A stretch of DNA of 9,787 nt from Acidobacteriota bacterium (GTDB lineage: Bacteria; Acidobacteriota; UBA4820; DSQY01), in assembly GCA_022759065.1 (NCBI GenBank), contig JAEMPZ010000116.1, forward strand, positions 1-9,787, written 5' to 3'. This document shows, in pieces, positions 1-5,564 of the stretch. The translations under genes and the position numbers were made by a program. Under the pieces are notes generated by a model that saw only the letters and a list, made by a program, of their open reading frames with translations, searched no databases and was not told where the DNA came from. Within the stretch, counting starts at the first letter, position 1. Every line of letters starts with the position of its first letter.

Positions 1-1
1 T

Positions 2-676
2 GGCGGCTCCTCCGCGCTATCGGTCGCGCTGGCAAGGGCCTTGGGCGCGGCGGTTGGGGCAAAGGAGAGTTCCGCGGAAATCGTCGCTCGGTGCCGGGAC
101 TTGGAGGCCGCTCACCTGGGCATTCCTACCGGGGTCCAGGATTTCTGGCCCGCTGTTCTTGGCGGCGCTCTCGTGATAACTTACTTGCCTGGTGGCGAAA
201 GGATTCGCCGCGTCGAGACGGGCCTGGGCGAGCTTGGAAAACGCATGGTCGTTGCCTATACGGGGGAATCACGCATATCGGCCGCTACCAACTGGACCAT
301 ATACAGGCGCTTCATGGATGGAGAAGGCAAAGCGCGGGAGGCGCTTTCGAACATAGCCAGGGCCGCGTCGGAAATGGCAAGAGCGCTGGAATCGGGCGAT
401 TGGGAAAAGGCCGGGGATGCGATGGCATTTGAGATGGCAAATCGCGCTTTGCTGGCTGAAGGCATCATGACCCCCGTCTCGGAGCGAATGTTGGCCAGCG
501 CCAAGAAAGCCGGCGCCTATGGCGGGAAGGTTTGTGGCGCTGGCGGCGGCGGGTGCATGGTCTTTCTGGCGCCGCATGAAAAGAGGGCCTTGGTCGAGAG
601 GGCCGTTCTTCAAGAGGGTGGACGCCTGTTATCGGCGGAACCCGAGCCGGCTGGATGCCGCCTGGAGGTGGCGTGA
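2..676 (+). CDS. GHMP-family kinase, 5'-truncated (sugar or mevalonate kinase-like)
   Basis: This is the C-terminal 224 residues of a GHMP-superfamily small-molecule kinase. The frame is open from base 2 and the start lies outside the window. The fragment opens with GGSSAL, the end of the family's glycine/serine-rich ATP-binding motif 2. It later carries LEAAHLGIPTGVQD, the region around the catalytic aspartate, and near the C-terminus KVCGAGGGGCMVF, the motif 3 loop typical of heptose-7-phosphate-kinase-like and mevalonate-kinase-like members. These enzymes phosphorylate a sugar or isoprenoid alcohol in the cytoplasm. The motif 3 wording resembles D,D-heptose 7-phosphate kinases (HddA type), but no heptose-pathway partner is visible, so the substrate is unknown. 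The TGA overlaps the ATG of the next gene by one base (TGATG), which suggests translational coupling. The family assignment is firm; the substrate is not. Confidence 0.85.
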   Translation, partial: GGSSALSVALARALGAAVGAKESSAEIVARCRDLEAAHLGIPTGVQDFWPAVLGGALVITYLPGGERIRRVETGLGELGKRMVVAYTGESRISAATNWTIYRRFMDGEGKAREALSNIARAASEMARALESGDWEKAGDAMAFEMANRALLAEGIMTPVSERMLASAKKAGAYGGKVCGAGGGGCMVFLAPHEKRALVERAVLQEGGRLLSAEPEPAGCRLEVA

Positions 677-1089
677 TGGCGAAGAAACTCCTTTTTGCCA
701 TAGGGCTTATTTTGGCCCTTCCGTGCGCGGCGCAGGAGATGGTTGTCTTTCGGGACTTTCGCTCGCTCGCCGTGCTGAGCCACCGAGCTCAGGGAGAGTG
801 GACCTATTTGAGGATGGCGGACGGGGAACTGGCCGTCAAATCCATGCAGATACTGGAGATTCGCAAAGAGCCCGCCGCGTCGCAGGCCGGCGCGCTCTCT
901 TCGCCCCTGCCGCAGGCGCCGCCTCAGCCGCCAGCCAACGCGATGCCGCAGCGCGGCTGGCGGCCGGAGCCGCCGCAGCCGCAACCTGAACCTCAAGAGG
1001 AGTTCAGCGAGCCGCCTCCGGAGCCTGAGCCAGAACCCGAACCCGAGCCACCGCCACCGCTTCCGCCACCGACTCAGAAGGTTGAATAA
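676..1089 (+). CDS. Small secreted protein with Pro/Glu-rich tail, function unknown
   Basis: A 137-residue protein. The ATG at 676 is chosen because GGAGG sits at 664-668, seven bases upstream, and because the protein then begins with a clean signal peptide: MAKK, a hydrophobic core at residues 5-16, and likely cleavage after CAA at residue 19. Residues 21-64 form a short globular segment (MVVFRDFRSLAV, then WTYLRMADGELAV) that looks like a small beta-rich domain. Residues 66-137 are low-complexity: proline/glutamine-rich, then a PEPEPEPEPEP run at about 114-125, then PPPPLPPP. Such rods usually span the periplasm or cell wall. No membrane anchor or lipobox is seen. I do not recognise the family. 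It starts on the last base of the GHMP kinase stop codon and lies 13 bases before the acyltransferase start, so it is probably in the same operon. Confidence 0.75.
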   Translation: MAKKLLFAIGLILALPCAAQEMVVFRDFRSLAVLSHRAQGEWTYLRMADGELAVKSMQILEIRKEPAASQAGALSSPLPQAPPQPPANAMPQRGWRPEPPQPQPEPQEEFSEPPPEPEPEPEPEPPPPLPPPTQKVE

Positions 1090-1102
1090 TGGAGCAAAGC
1101 GC

Positions 1103-1633
1103 GTGATTACGCAGCCAGCGACGCCGTTTAGAAAACGTCTAAAGCGGGCGGTCCTGTTGCGCCTGGCGCCTTTTCCCGGCGCGCTGTTCATCAGGCTCTT
1201 GCGCCGGACGCTGAAGATCAAGATGGTCGGCGAAGGCGCTGTAAAGGAGATAAAAGCCGGAGGCGGACAGTACATCATGGCGTTCTGGCACGGGACGCTG
1301 CTACTGATGGTTTACGCTTACATCGGGAAGAAACTCACTTTTCTAGTTTCGTGGCACCGCGATGGAGAGCTGATAACCAGGATCATGAATCGCTTTGGGA
1401 TGGACCCCACGAGGGGGTCAACTTCCAAGGGCGGATTGAGAGCGCTTCACGCCCTTTTGAAAAAGGCCAAACAGGGGTATGACATAGCATTTACGCCTGA
1501 CGGGCCCAAAGGGCCGGCGCGCGTCGTTCAGATGGGGGTCGTTCAAACGGCCAGGCTTTCCGGGCTGCCAATCGTCCCTATCGGGATGGCGGCGCTCAAA
1601 AAAAAACTCTGCGCTCATGGGATTCTTTCATGA
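1103..1633 (+). CDS. DUF374 lysophospholipid acyltransferase-family protein, N-terminal part ending at a frame break
   Basis: This frame encodes 176 residues of a DUF374 protein, a family in the lysophospholipid/lipid A acyltransferase superfamily thought to transfer acyl chains at the inner membrane. The GTG at 1103 is chosen over the TTG at 1082 because GGAG at 1091-1094 is well placed for it. Recognisable blocks are FWHGTLLL (residues 61-68, catalytic-type histidine), SWHRDGELI (83-91), RGSTSKGG (104-111), FTPDGPKGP (130-138) and GLPIVPIG (154-161). After A164-L165 the frame reads nine A as KKK, then LCAHGILS and stop. The expected C-terminal block WDSFMIPRPF is found instead in the -1 frame, downstream of the A run (see 1606-1806). 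Read with a -1 shift, the full protein would be 234 residues, a normal family length. Either the gene is frameshifted (true mutation or base-calling error) or it uses slippage. Confidence 0.8.
   Translation: MITQPATPFRKRLKRAVLLRLAPFPGALFIRLLRRTLKIKMVGEGAVKEIKAGGGQYIMAFWHGTLLLMVYAYIGKKLTFLVSWHRDGELITRIMNRFGMDPTRGSTSKGGLRALHALLKKAKQGYDIAFTPDGPKGPARVVQMGVVQTARLSGLPIVPIGMAALKKKLCAHGILS
1598..1606 (+). other. A9 homopolymer at the frame break, possible slippage site
   Basis: Nine consecutive A (three in-frame AAA codons) lie exactly where the acyltransferase coding potential moves from one frame to the -1 frame. Runs of this length are known sites of RNA polymerase slippage and of -1 ribosomal frameshifting, and also of insertion/deletion errors. 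One added A would restore the full-length protein. A modest 5-bp inverted repeat (GGGAT 1619-1623 with ATCCC 1633-1637) lies 12 bases downstream; it is weak as a stimulatory stem. Confidence 0.5.
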
Positions 1634-1806
1634 TCCCCAGGCCTTTTACCAGGGTGGTGTTTGCCTATGGCGCCCCGGTTGTGGTGCCAAAAGATGCTTC
1701 GGACAAAGAGATGGAAACGCTCAGGGCCATTGTACAGAAGGAGCTTGACGGAGCCACCCTTCGCGCCGAACAAGCCCTGTCGGAGGATGAGCTTTGGAAA
1801 GCATGA
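1606..1806 (+). pseudogene. Out-of-frame C-terminal part of the DUF374 acyltransferase (-1 frame)
   Basis: Starting from the last A of the A9 run, the -1 frame stays open for 66 codons, reading TLRSWDSFMIPRPFTRVV and then YGAPVVVPKDASDKE, to a TGA at 1804-1806. The WD-x-F-x-IP-x-PF-x-RVV-x-x-YG pattern is the normal continuation of DUF374 proteins directly after the PIVPIG block, so this is the missing end of the same gene. Its stop overlaps the yicC start by 13 bases, the same tight packing seen across the window, which supports one ancestral gene. An ATG at 1630-1632 overlaps the upstream TGA (ATGA), so separate re-initiation is possible, but it would make only a short fragment without the active-site blocks. 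If the break is a sequencing error or is bypassed by slippage, this segment should be merged with 1103-1605. Confidence 0.75.
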
Positions 1807-2666
1807 CTGGGTTTGGCAGCGCGGCCGCGGAAGGCGCCGGTTTGCGCATCACCGCCGAGGCGCGTTCGGTAAACAGCAAGGGGTTGGACATTCACCTCAG
1901 GCTTCCATCTTTTTTGGCCAGGCACGAGCTTTCCTGCCGCGAGGCGGTGAGGGCCAGGGTAAGTCGCGGCAGGGTGGATGTCCTGGTCGCGATTGAGTTC
2001 ACCTCGCCGCAAGCCGTCAAGGTGAGCGTCTCAGAGAGCGTGGTTCGAGCCGCTTCAGAGGCCGCGTCGAGACTCAGGCTTGAAAACCTTTTGGACAGGG
2101 GGCTCACCTGGAGCGACCTCGAAGCCCTGCCTGGAGCCGTCTCCACCGGGCTTGGCGCGCAAGCCGAGGAAAGCGCCGGCGCATTGACGCGGCAGGTCTT
2201 GGAAAAGGCTGTTGATGCCCTCGTTAAAACGCGGCTGGACGAGGGTGAACGGCTGAAACGCCAGTTTGAGGAGGCAAGGAACATTATAAGCGCCACGCTG
2301 CTGAAGGTGCGCGAGCTGATGCCGGGGCAGCGAACGTCCGAACGGCAGAGGCTGGGGGAAAGGCTTGCCGAACTTGGCGTTGCCGTGGACTCTTCCAGGA
2401 TCGAGCAGGAGATAGTCCTCGCCGCGCAGAAGAGCGATATCTCCGAGGAGGTGGTCAGGCTGGAGGCGCACATGCAGGCGCTTGGCGGCCTCCTGAAAGA
2501 GGAACGGGGTGAGCTTGGACGCAGGCTCGACCACCTGGTGCAGGAAATTCAACGCGAAACCTCAACGCTTCTCGCGAAGTCGTCGCTTCTGGAGCTGACC
2601 CGCCTTGGGATGGATATTCGTCTTGAGACGGAGAAGATGAAGGAGCAGGCCCAGAATGTCGCCTGA
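1794..2666 (+). CDS. yicC: YicC family endoribonuclease
   Basis: A 290-residue YicC/YloC protein, a usual length for the family. The TTG at 1794 is chosen as start because GGAGG at 1782-1786 is seven bases upstream and the protein then begins MESMTGFGSA, matching the conserved YicC start (xSMTGFG). The ATG at 1803 would cut into that motif and sits too far from the ribosome-binding site. Residues 22-39 carry EARSVNSKGLDIHLRLPS, the hallmark N-terminal block. The C-terminal DUF1732 region (about 205-290) contains EEVVRLEAHM, GRRLDHLVQEIQRE, a SLLELTRLGMDIRLE segment and the closing EKMKEQAQNV. YicC proteins are endoribonucleases; the E. coli member has been linked to degradation of the small RNA RyhB. 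The gene is followed by gmk with an 11-base overlap, a widespread bacterial gene pair. Confidence 0.93.
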   Translation: MESMTGFGSAAAEGAGLRITAEARSVNSKGLDIHLRLPSFLARHELSCREAVRARVSRGRVDVLVAIEFTSPQAVKVSVSESVVRAASEAASRLRLENLLDRGLTWSDLEALPGAVSTGLGAQAEESAGALTRQVLEKAVDALVKTRLDEGERLKRQFEEARNIISATLLKVRELMPGQRTSERQRLGERLAELGVAVDSSRIEQEIVLAAQKSDISEEVVRLEAHMQALGGLLKEERGELGRRLDHLVQEIQRETSTLLAKSSLLELTRLGMDIRLETEKMKEQAQNVA

Positions 2667-3348
2667 GGTTTCCCGGCCAGGCGCCATGGGATTGAGGGAC
2701 TCCGGCAAGGAGTCGGGGGTCATTCTTGTCCTTTCGGCGCCCAGCGGCGCCGGGAAGACCACGATCGCCCACAGGCTCTTGAGCGTTGACCCCGGGCTTT
2801 GTTTTTCGGTTTCCCACACAACGCGTTCTTTAAGGCCGGGCGAGCAGGACGGAAAGGACTATCACTTTGTCTCGAGGCATGAATTCGAGGCGATGAGGGA
2901 CGACGGCGAATTTCTCGAGTGGGCGGAGGTCCACGGCCATTTTTACGGCACTCACCGCCGGGAGGTGGAGCGGGCTTGGGCACAGGCAAAAGACCTCGTC
3001 CTCGATATTGATGTGCAGGGCGGGTTGCAGGTAAAAAGGTCCAGCTCGCGGGCGGTTTTGGTCTTTATTCTGCCCCCATCGCTTGACGAAATGCTCAGGC
3101 GAATAAAGGGCAGGGGGCAGGAAAGCGAGTTCAATCTGGCGGCTCGGCTCGAGACGGCCCGCAAAGAAGTTGCTTTTGCCGAAGCCTACGACTATAATAT
3201 AGTCAACGAGGAGTTGGACCGGGCCGTGGAGGAAGTTCTTTTTATTCTGAGAGCCTCCAGGAACCGGCCGGACGGTTGCAGCGTGGTGCGGCGCCGTTTG
3301 ATTAAAGATTTGGACCTTTGGCTTGAGGAGCACGGATGTTCAAAGTGA
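2656..3348 (+). CDS. gmk: Guanylate kinase
   Basis: A 230-residue guanylate kinase (ATP + GMP to ADP + GDP), essential for GTP supply. The P-loop APSGAGKTT is at residues 28-36. The GMP-binding region follows as SVSHTTRSLRPGEQDGKDYHF (51-71 region) and WAEVHGHFYGT (89-99). The DIDVQGG block is at 117-123, the arginine-rich lid region around 148-168 (RIKGRGQES, then RLETARKE), and YDYNIVNEELD is at 178-188. The start at 2656 overlaps yicC by 11 bases and has AGGAG at 2641-2645 upstream. It adds about 20 residues before the usual start of the fold; the ATG at 2686 is a less likely alternative because no good ribosome-binding site precedes it. The gene ends overlapping rpoZ by 13 bases. Confidence 0.96.
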   Translation: MSPEVSRPGAMGLRDSGKESGVILVLSAPSGAGKTTIAHRLLSVDPGLCFSVSHTTRSLRPGEQDGKDYHFVSRHEFEAMRDDGEFLEWAEVHGHFYGTHRREVERAWAQAKDLVLDIDVQGGLQVKRSSSRAVLVFILPPSLDEMLRRIKGRGQESEFNLAARLETARKEVAFAEAYDYNIVNEELDRAVEEVLFILRASRNRPDGCSVVRRRLIKDLDLWLEEHGCSK

Positions 3349-3572
3349 GCGAGAAGATCGGGAGCAAGTATCGTTTCATTGTCATCTGCGCGCAGCGCGC
3401 CAAACAGTTGATGGAAGGCGCGCAGGTTCGCGTCGAAACCTCCAGCCAGAAACCCGCCTATGTAGCCATGCAGGAGGTGCTGGCGGACAAGGTCAACTGG
3501 ACAACGAAAGAAACGGAAGCGCCGGCCGTTGCCGGAATGGGCGAGATTTTGCAGGTCGAAGTTGGCTCATGA
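3336..3572 (+). CDS. rpoZ: DNA-directed RNA polymerase omega subunit
   Basis: A 78-residue protein with the compact omega signature: YRFIVICAQRAKQLMEGA (residues 12-29), a short variable stretch, KPAYVAMQEVLADKV (44-58), then an acidic tail. Omega helps assemble and stabilise RNA polymerase by clamping the beta-prime subunit, and in many bacteria forms part of a ppGpp site. The ATG at 3336 has GAGGAG at 3324-3329, six bases upstream, lying inside the end of gmk, so translation is probably coupled. The yicC-gmk-rpoZ order is widespread, and rpoZ beside gmk links GTP synthesis with transcription. The conserved alanine/arginine/leucine pattern in the first helix is intact. Confidence 0.93.
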   Translation: MFKVSEKIGSKYRFIVICAQRAKQLMEGAQVRVETSSQKPAYVAMQEVLADKVNWTTKETEAPAVAGMGEILQVEVGS

Positions 3573-3579
3573 AGGGGAT

Positions 3580-3594
3580 GAGATGAGGCATCTC
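3580..3594 (+). other. Short inverted repeat between rpoZ and the LysM gene
   Basis: GAGATG and CATCTC form a perfect 6-bp stem with a 3-base loop (AGG) in the 67-base gap after rpoZ. There is no T run, so it is unlikely to be an intrinsic terminator by itself. It might stabilise an mRNA end or be chance. Confidence 0.25.
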
Positions 3595-3639
3595 CCAGCG
3601 GGCCATGGAGCGGAAGCGTCACTCAGAAGGAGGAACGGA

Positions 3640-4533
3640 ATGAAAAGACTATGGAAGCTTGGAGTCACCGGAACGGTCATAGCGCTGACGGTAGCGTGCT
3701 GCACCAAGGCGCCAAAAGAAGTCGGGGACGCCACCGCCGCCCTTAACGAGATGAAGGCCACCTGCGCCCCGACCTACGCCGCGGACTGTGTTTCTCAGGC
3801 CCAGGGCATGCTGGATCAGGCCAATGACCTAGTTGCAAACAAGAAATGCAAGGACGCCAAGGCAAAAGCGCTGGAGTTGATGGCAAAGGTGAAAGACTGC
3901 AAGGCCGCCTCGGATGCCGAAGAGGCCGCCGCCAAGGGCAAGGCCGAGACGGGCATCGCTTCCGCGAAGACGGCCATTTCCGCCGCGCAGGCCGCCGAGG
4001 CGCCTCAATACGCGGCCGCCACTTTCCAGCGCTCCAAGGATGCTCTTGCCCAGGCCGAAAGCCTGATGGGCCAGCCATGCGATTACTACAAGGCCATTGA
4101 AGCCGCCAACAACGCGGGCAACCTGGCCGCGCAAGCCAAGAAAGAGGCCGAGGACGAAATCGCCCGCATCAAGGCCGAAGAGGAGCGAAAGCGCCTGGAG
4201 GCCGAGAAGGCCCTGCAGGCAAAGCCGGTCAGCTACACGGTCATCAAGGGCGACTGCCTCTGGAAGATCTCGGCCAAAAAGGACATGTACGAGAACCCCT
4301 TCATGTGGCCCCTTATCTGGGACGCCAACCGCGGCCTGATCAAGGATCATCCGGACCTGATCTACCCGAACTGGGTCTTCAAGATCAACCGCGACTTCAC
4401 CGACGCGGACGCCAAGAAGGCCGAGAAGACGGCCCGCAATCATCACTGGGAACCGGCCGCTCCGGCAGCGCCCAAGTCAGTGAATACCACGCAGCCCGAA
4501 ACTCCAGCGCCAGCTCCGGCGCCGGCGAAGTAG
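3640..4533 (+). CDS. LysM-domain probable lipoprotein with two Ala-rich helical repeats
   Basis: A 297-residue envelope protein. The start is set by a strong AAGGAGG at 3627-3633 six bases upstream; translation from there gives a signal peptide (MKRLWK, then a hydrophobic core at residues 8-18) ending LTVACC. Cys20 or Cys21 is the likely lipidation site, although threonine at -3 makes the lipobox imperfect. Residues 28-95 and 105-175 look like two copies of one alanine-rich helical module: both have AP-x-YAA (43-48 and 121-126) followed 23-24 residues after the tyrosine by a cysteine (70 and 147). The pattern recalls DUF4398-type repeats. A charged coiled coil (165-192) leads to a LysM domain at about 198-250 (SYTVIKGDCLWKIS, later IYPNWVFKI), which binds peptidoglycan glycans. 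The tail (272-297) is Ala/Pro-rich. Likely role: an outer-membrane lipoprotein tethering to the cell wall. The exact function is unknown. Confidence 0.85.
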   Translation: MKRLWKLGVTGTVIALTVACCTKAPKEVGDATAALNEMKATCAPTYAADCVSQAQGMLDQANDLVANKKCKDAKAKALELMAKVKDCKAASDAEEAAAKGKAETGIASAKTAISAAQAAEAPQYAAATFQRSKDALAQAESLMGQPCDYYKAIEAANNAGNLAAQAKKEAEDEIARIKAEEERKRLEAEKALQAKPVSYTVIKGDCLWKISAKKDMYENPFMWPLIWDANRGLIKDHPDLIYPNWVFKINRDFTDADAKKAEKTARNHHWEPAAPAAPKSVNTTQPETPAPAPAPAK

Positions 4534-4548
4534 GCGCGCGAATCAAAC

Positions 4549-4576
4549 GGGAGGCGGAGGGCATCCTCCGCCTCCC
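4549..4576 (+). terminator. Perfect 12-bp hairpin between the LysM gene and phoH
   Basis: GGGAGGCGGAGG at 4549-4560 and its exact complement at 4565-4576 form a 12-bp GC-rich stem with a GCAT tetraloop. It lies 15 bases after the LysM stop codon and ends six bases before the phoH ATG. The following bases are TCTCTAA, only a weak U-rich tract, so termination may be partial. It could act as a terminator, an attenuator, or a translation-blocking element: no Shine-Dalgarno sequence lies in the usual window before phoH, and the only GGAGG-like motifs are inside the left arm. Confidence 0.6.
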
Positions 4577-4582
4577 TCTCTA

Positions 4583-5521
4583 ATGCGCGAAATTTCATTC
4601 CCCGAAGAATTCCTGAGGCAAATCCTGGGTCACTACGACCGAAACGCCGAGTTTTTGGAACGGGCGGTTGGAGTGAAGCTCTCTTCGCGCGGGGAATCCC
4701 TCCACATGGACGGCGCGGACCAGGGAATCGAAGCGTGCGGCTGGGCAATGACGCAACTCCTGGCGGTTTTTCGCGCCGGGATAAAGGTGGACGCGGCCGA
4801 CTTGAGGACCGCCTTGAGCCTGAAGGAAGAGGGGTTCAAGGGAGAACTGGTAGATTTTTACCGCGATTCTAAAATTCAGTGCGCTCCTGGGAGGTCGGTG
4901 TTTCCAAAGGGGCTTAACCAGGGCCGCTATATTCGCTCCATGCGCGAAAACGATGTCGTCTTCGGGATTGGGCCGGCCGGCACCGGGAAAACCTACCTCG
5001 CCGTGGCGATGGCTATAGCCGCGCTAAGGGACAAGCAGGTCAAAAGGCTCATTCTTACAAGGCCGGCCGTCGAAGCGGGCGAGAAGCTGGGCTTTTTGCC
5101 GGGCGACATGGCGGAAAAGGTCAATCCCTACCTGAGGCCGCTTTTGGACGCGCTTTTCGACCTCCTGGAAGGCGACAGGGTGTATAAATACCTTGAATCG
5201 GGAATAATAGAGATTGCTCCCATAGCCTTCATGCGAGGGAGAACTTTGAATGACTCCTTCATCATTCTTGACGAAGCGCAAAACACGACGGTTGACCAGA
5301 TGAAAATGTTCCTGACGCGCCTTGGCTTCAACTCAAAGGCGGTCATAACGGGCGACGTGACGCAGATTGACATTGATCCAGCCAGGCGTTCCGGATTGGT
5401 TGACGCGGCGGTGATTCTTAAAGACATTGAGGGAATAGCTTTCCACTTCTTCACGGAAAGGGACGTGGTCCGCCATCCTCTGGTCCAAAAGATCATTCGC
5501 GCCTACGACGGATCGGCCTAG
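4583..5521 (+). CDS. phoH: PhoH-family ATPase (YbeZ-like)
   Basis: A 312-residue PhoH/YbeZ-type P-loop NTPase. The N-terminal region (residues 3-45: ISFPEEFLRQILG, DRNAEFLERAVGVKL) is the usual small domain before the ATPase core. Walker A is GPAGTGKTYLA at 130-140. The central TRPAVEAGEKLGFLPGD is at 159-175. Walker B is FIILDEAQNTT at 226-236, followed by MKMFLTRLG (240-248) and VITGDVTQIDI (254-264), all diagnostic. PhoH proteins are cytoplasmic, RNA-linked ATPases with proposed RNA helicase roles that work with YbeY in ribosomal RNA handling. The ATG at 4583 fits the family N-terminus, but the six bases before it follow a strong hairpin and there is no clear ribosome-binding site. The gap to pgpH is 43 bases. 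Confidence 0.94.
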   Translation: MREISFPEEFLRQILGHYDRNAEFLERAVGVKLSSRGESLHMDGADQGIEACGWAMTQLLAVFRAGIKVDAADLRTALSLKEEGFKGELVDFYRDSKIQCAPGRSVFPKGLNQGRYIRSMRENDVVFGIGPAGTGKTYLAVAMAIAALRDKQVKRLILTRPAVEAGEKLGFLPGDMAEKVNPYLRPLLDALFDLLEGDRVYKYLESGIIEIAPIAFMRGRTLNDSFIILDEAQNTTVDQMKMFLTRLGFNSKAVITGDVTQIDIDPARRSGLVDAAVILKDIEGIAFHFFTERDVVRHPLVQKIIRAYDGSA

Positions 5522-5564
5522 TGAGGGTTTGGGTTATAATGAACCGCTGGAGCGGCAAAACATC

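Noticed and set aside
1089..1106. ATG at 1089 as the acyltransferase start
   Set aside because: It is in a different frame and meets a TGA after five codons; the GTG at 1103 with GGAG upstream is used instead.
610..1278. Long minus-strand open frame of 222 codons, Arg/Leu-rich
   Set aside because: It is the antisense of the proline-rich gene and the acyltransferase start, with composition expected from reading GC-rich proline codons backwards and no recognisable motif or ribosome-binding site.
1892..2473. Minus-strand open frame of 193 codons opposite yicC
   Set aside because: Ser/Arg/Thr-rich shadow of a clearly conserved gene on the plus strand.
3829..4446. Minus-strand open frame of 205 codons opposite the LysM gene
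   Set aside because: It mirrors the alanine/lysine-rich coding strand, which removes stops on the antisense; no family features, whereas the plus strand has a signal peptide, LysM domain and strong ribosome-binding site.
5535..5540. Perfect TATAAT upstream of pgpH as a -10 promoter element
   Set aside because: No -35-like hexamer is found 16-18 bases upstream (the bases there read ATCGGC) and no extended TG motif; one perfect hexamer in 9.8 kb can be chance, so no promoter is called.
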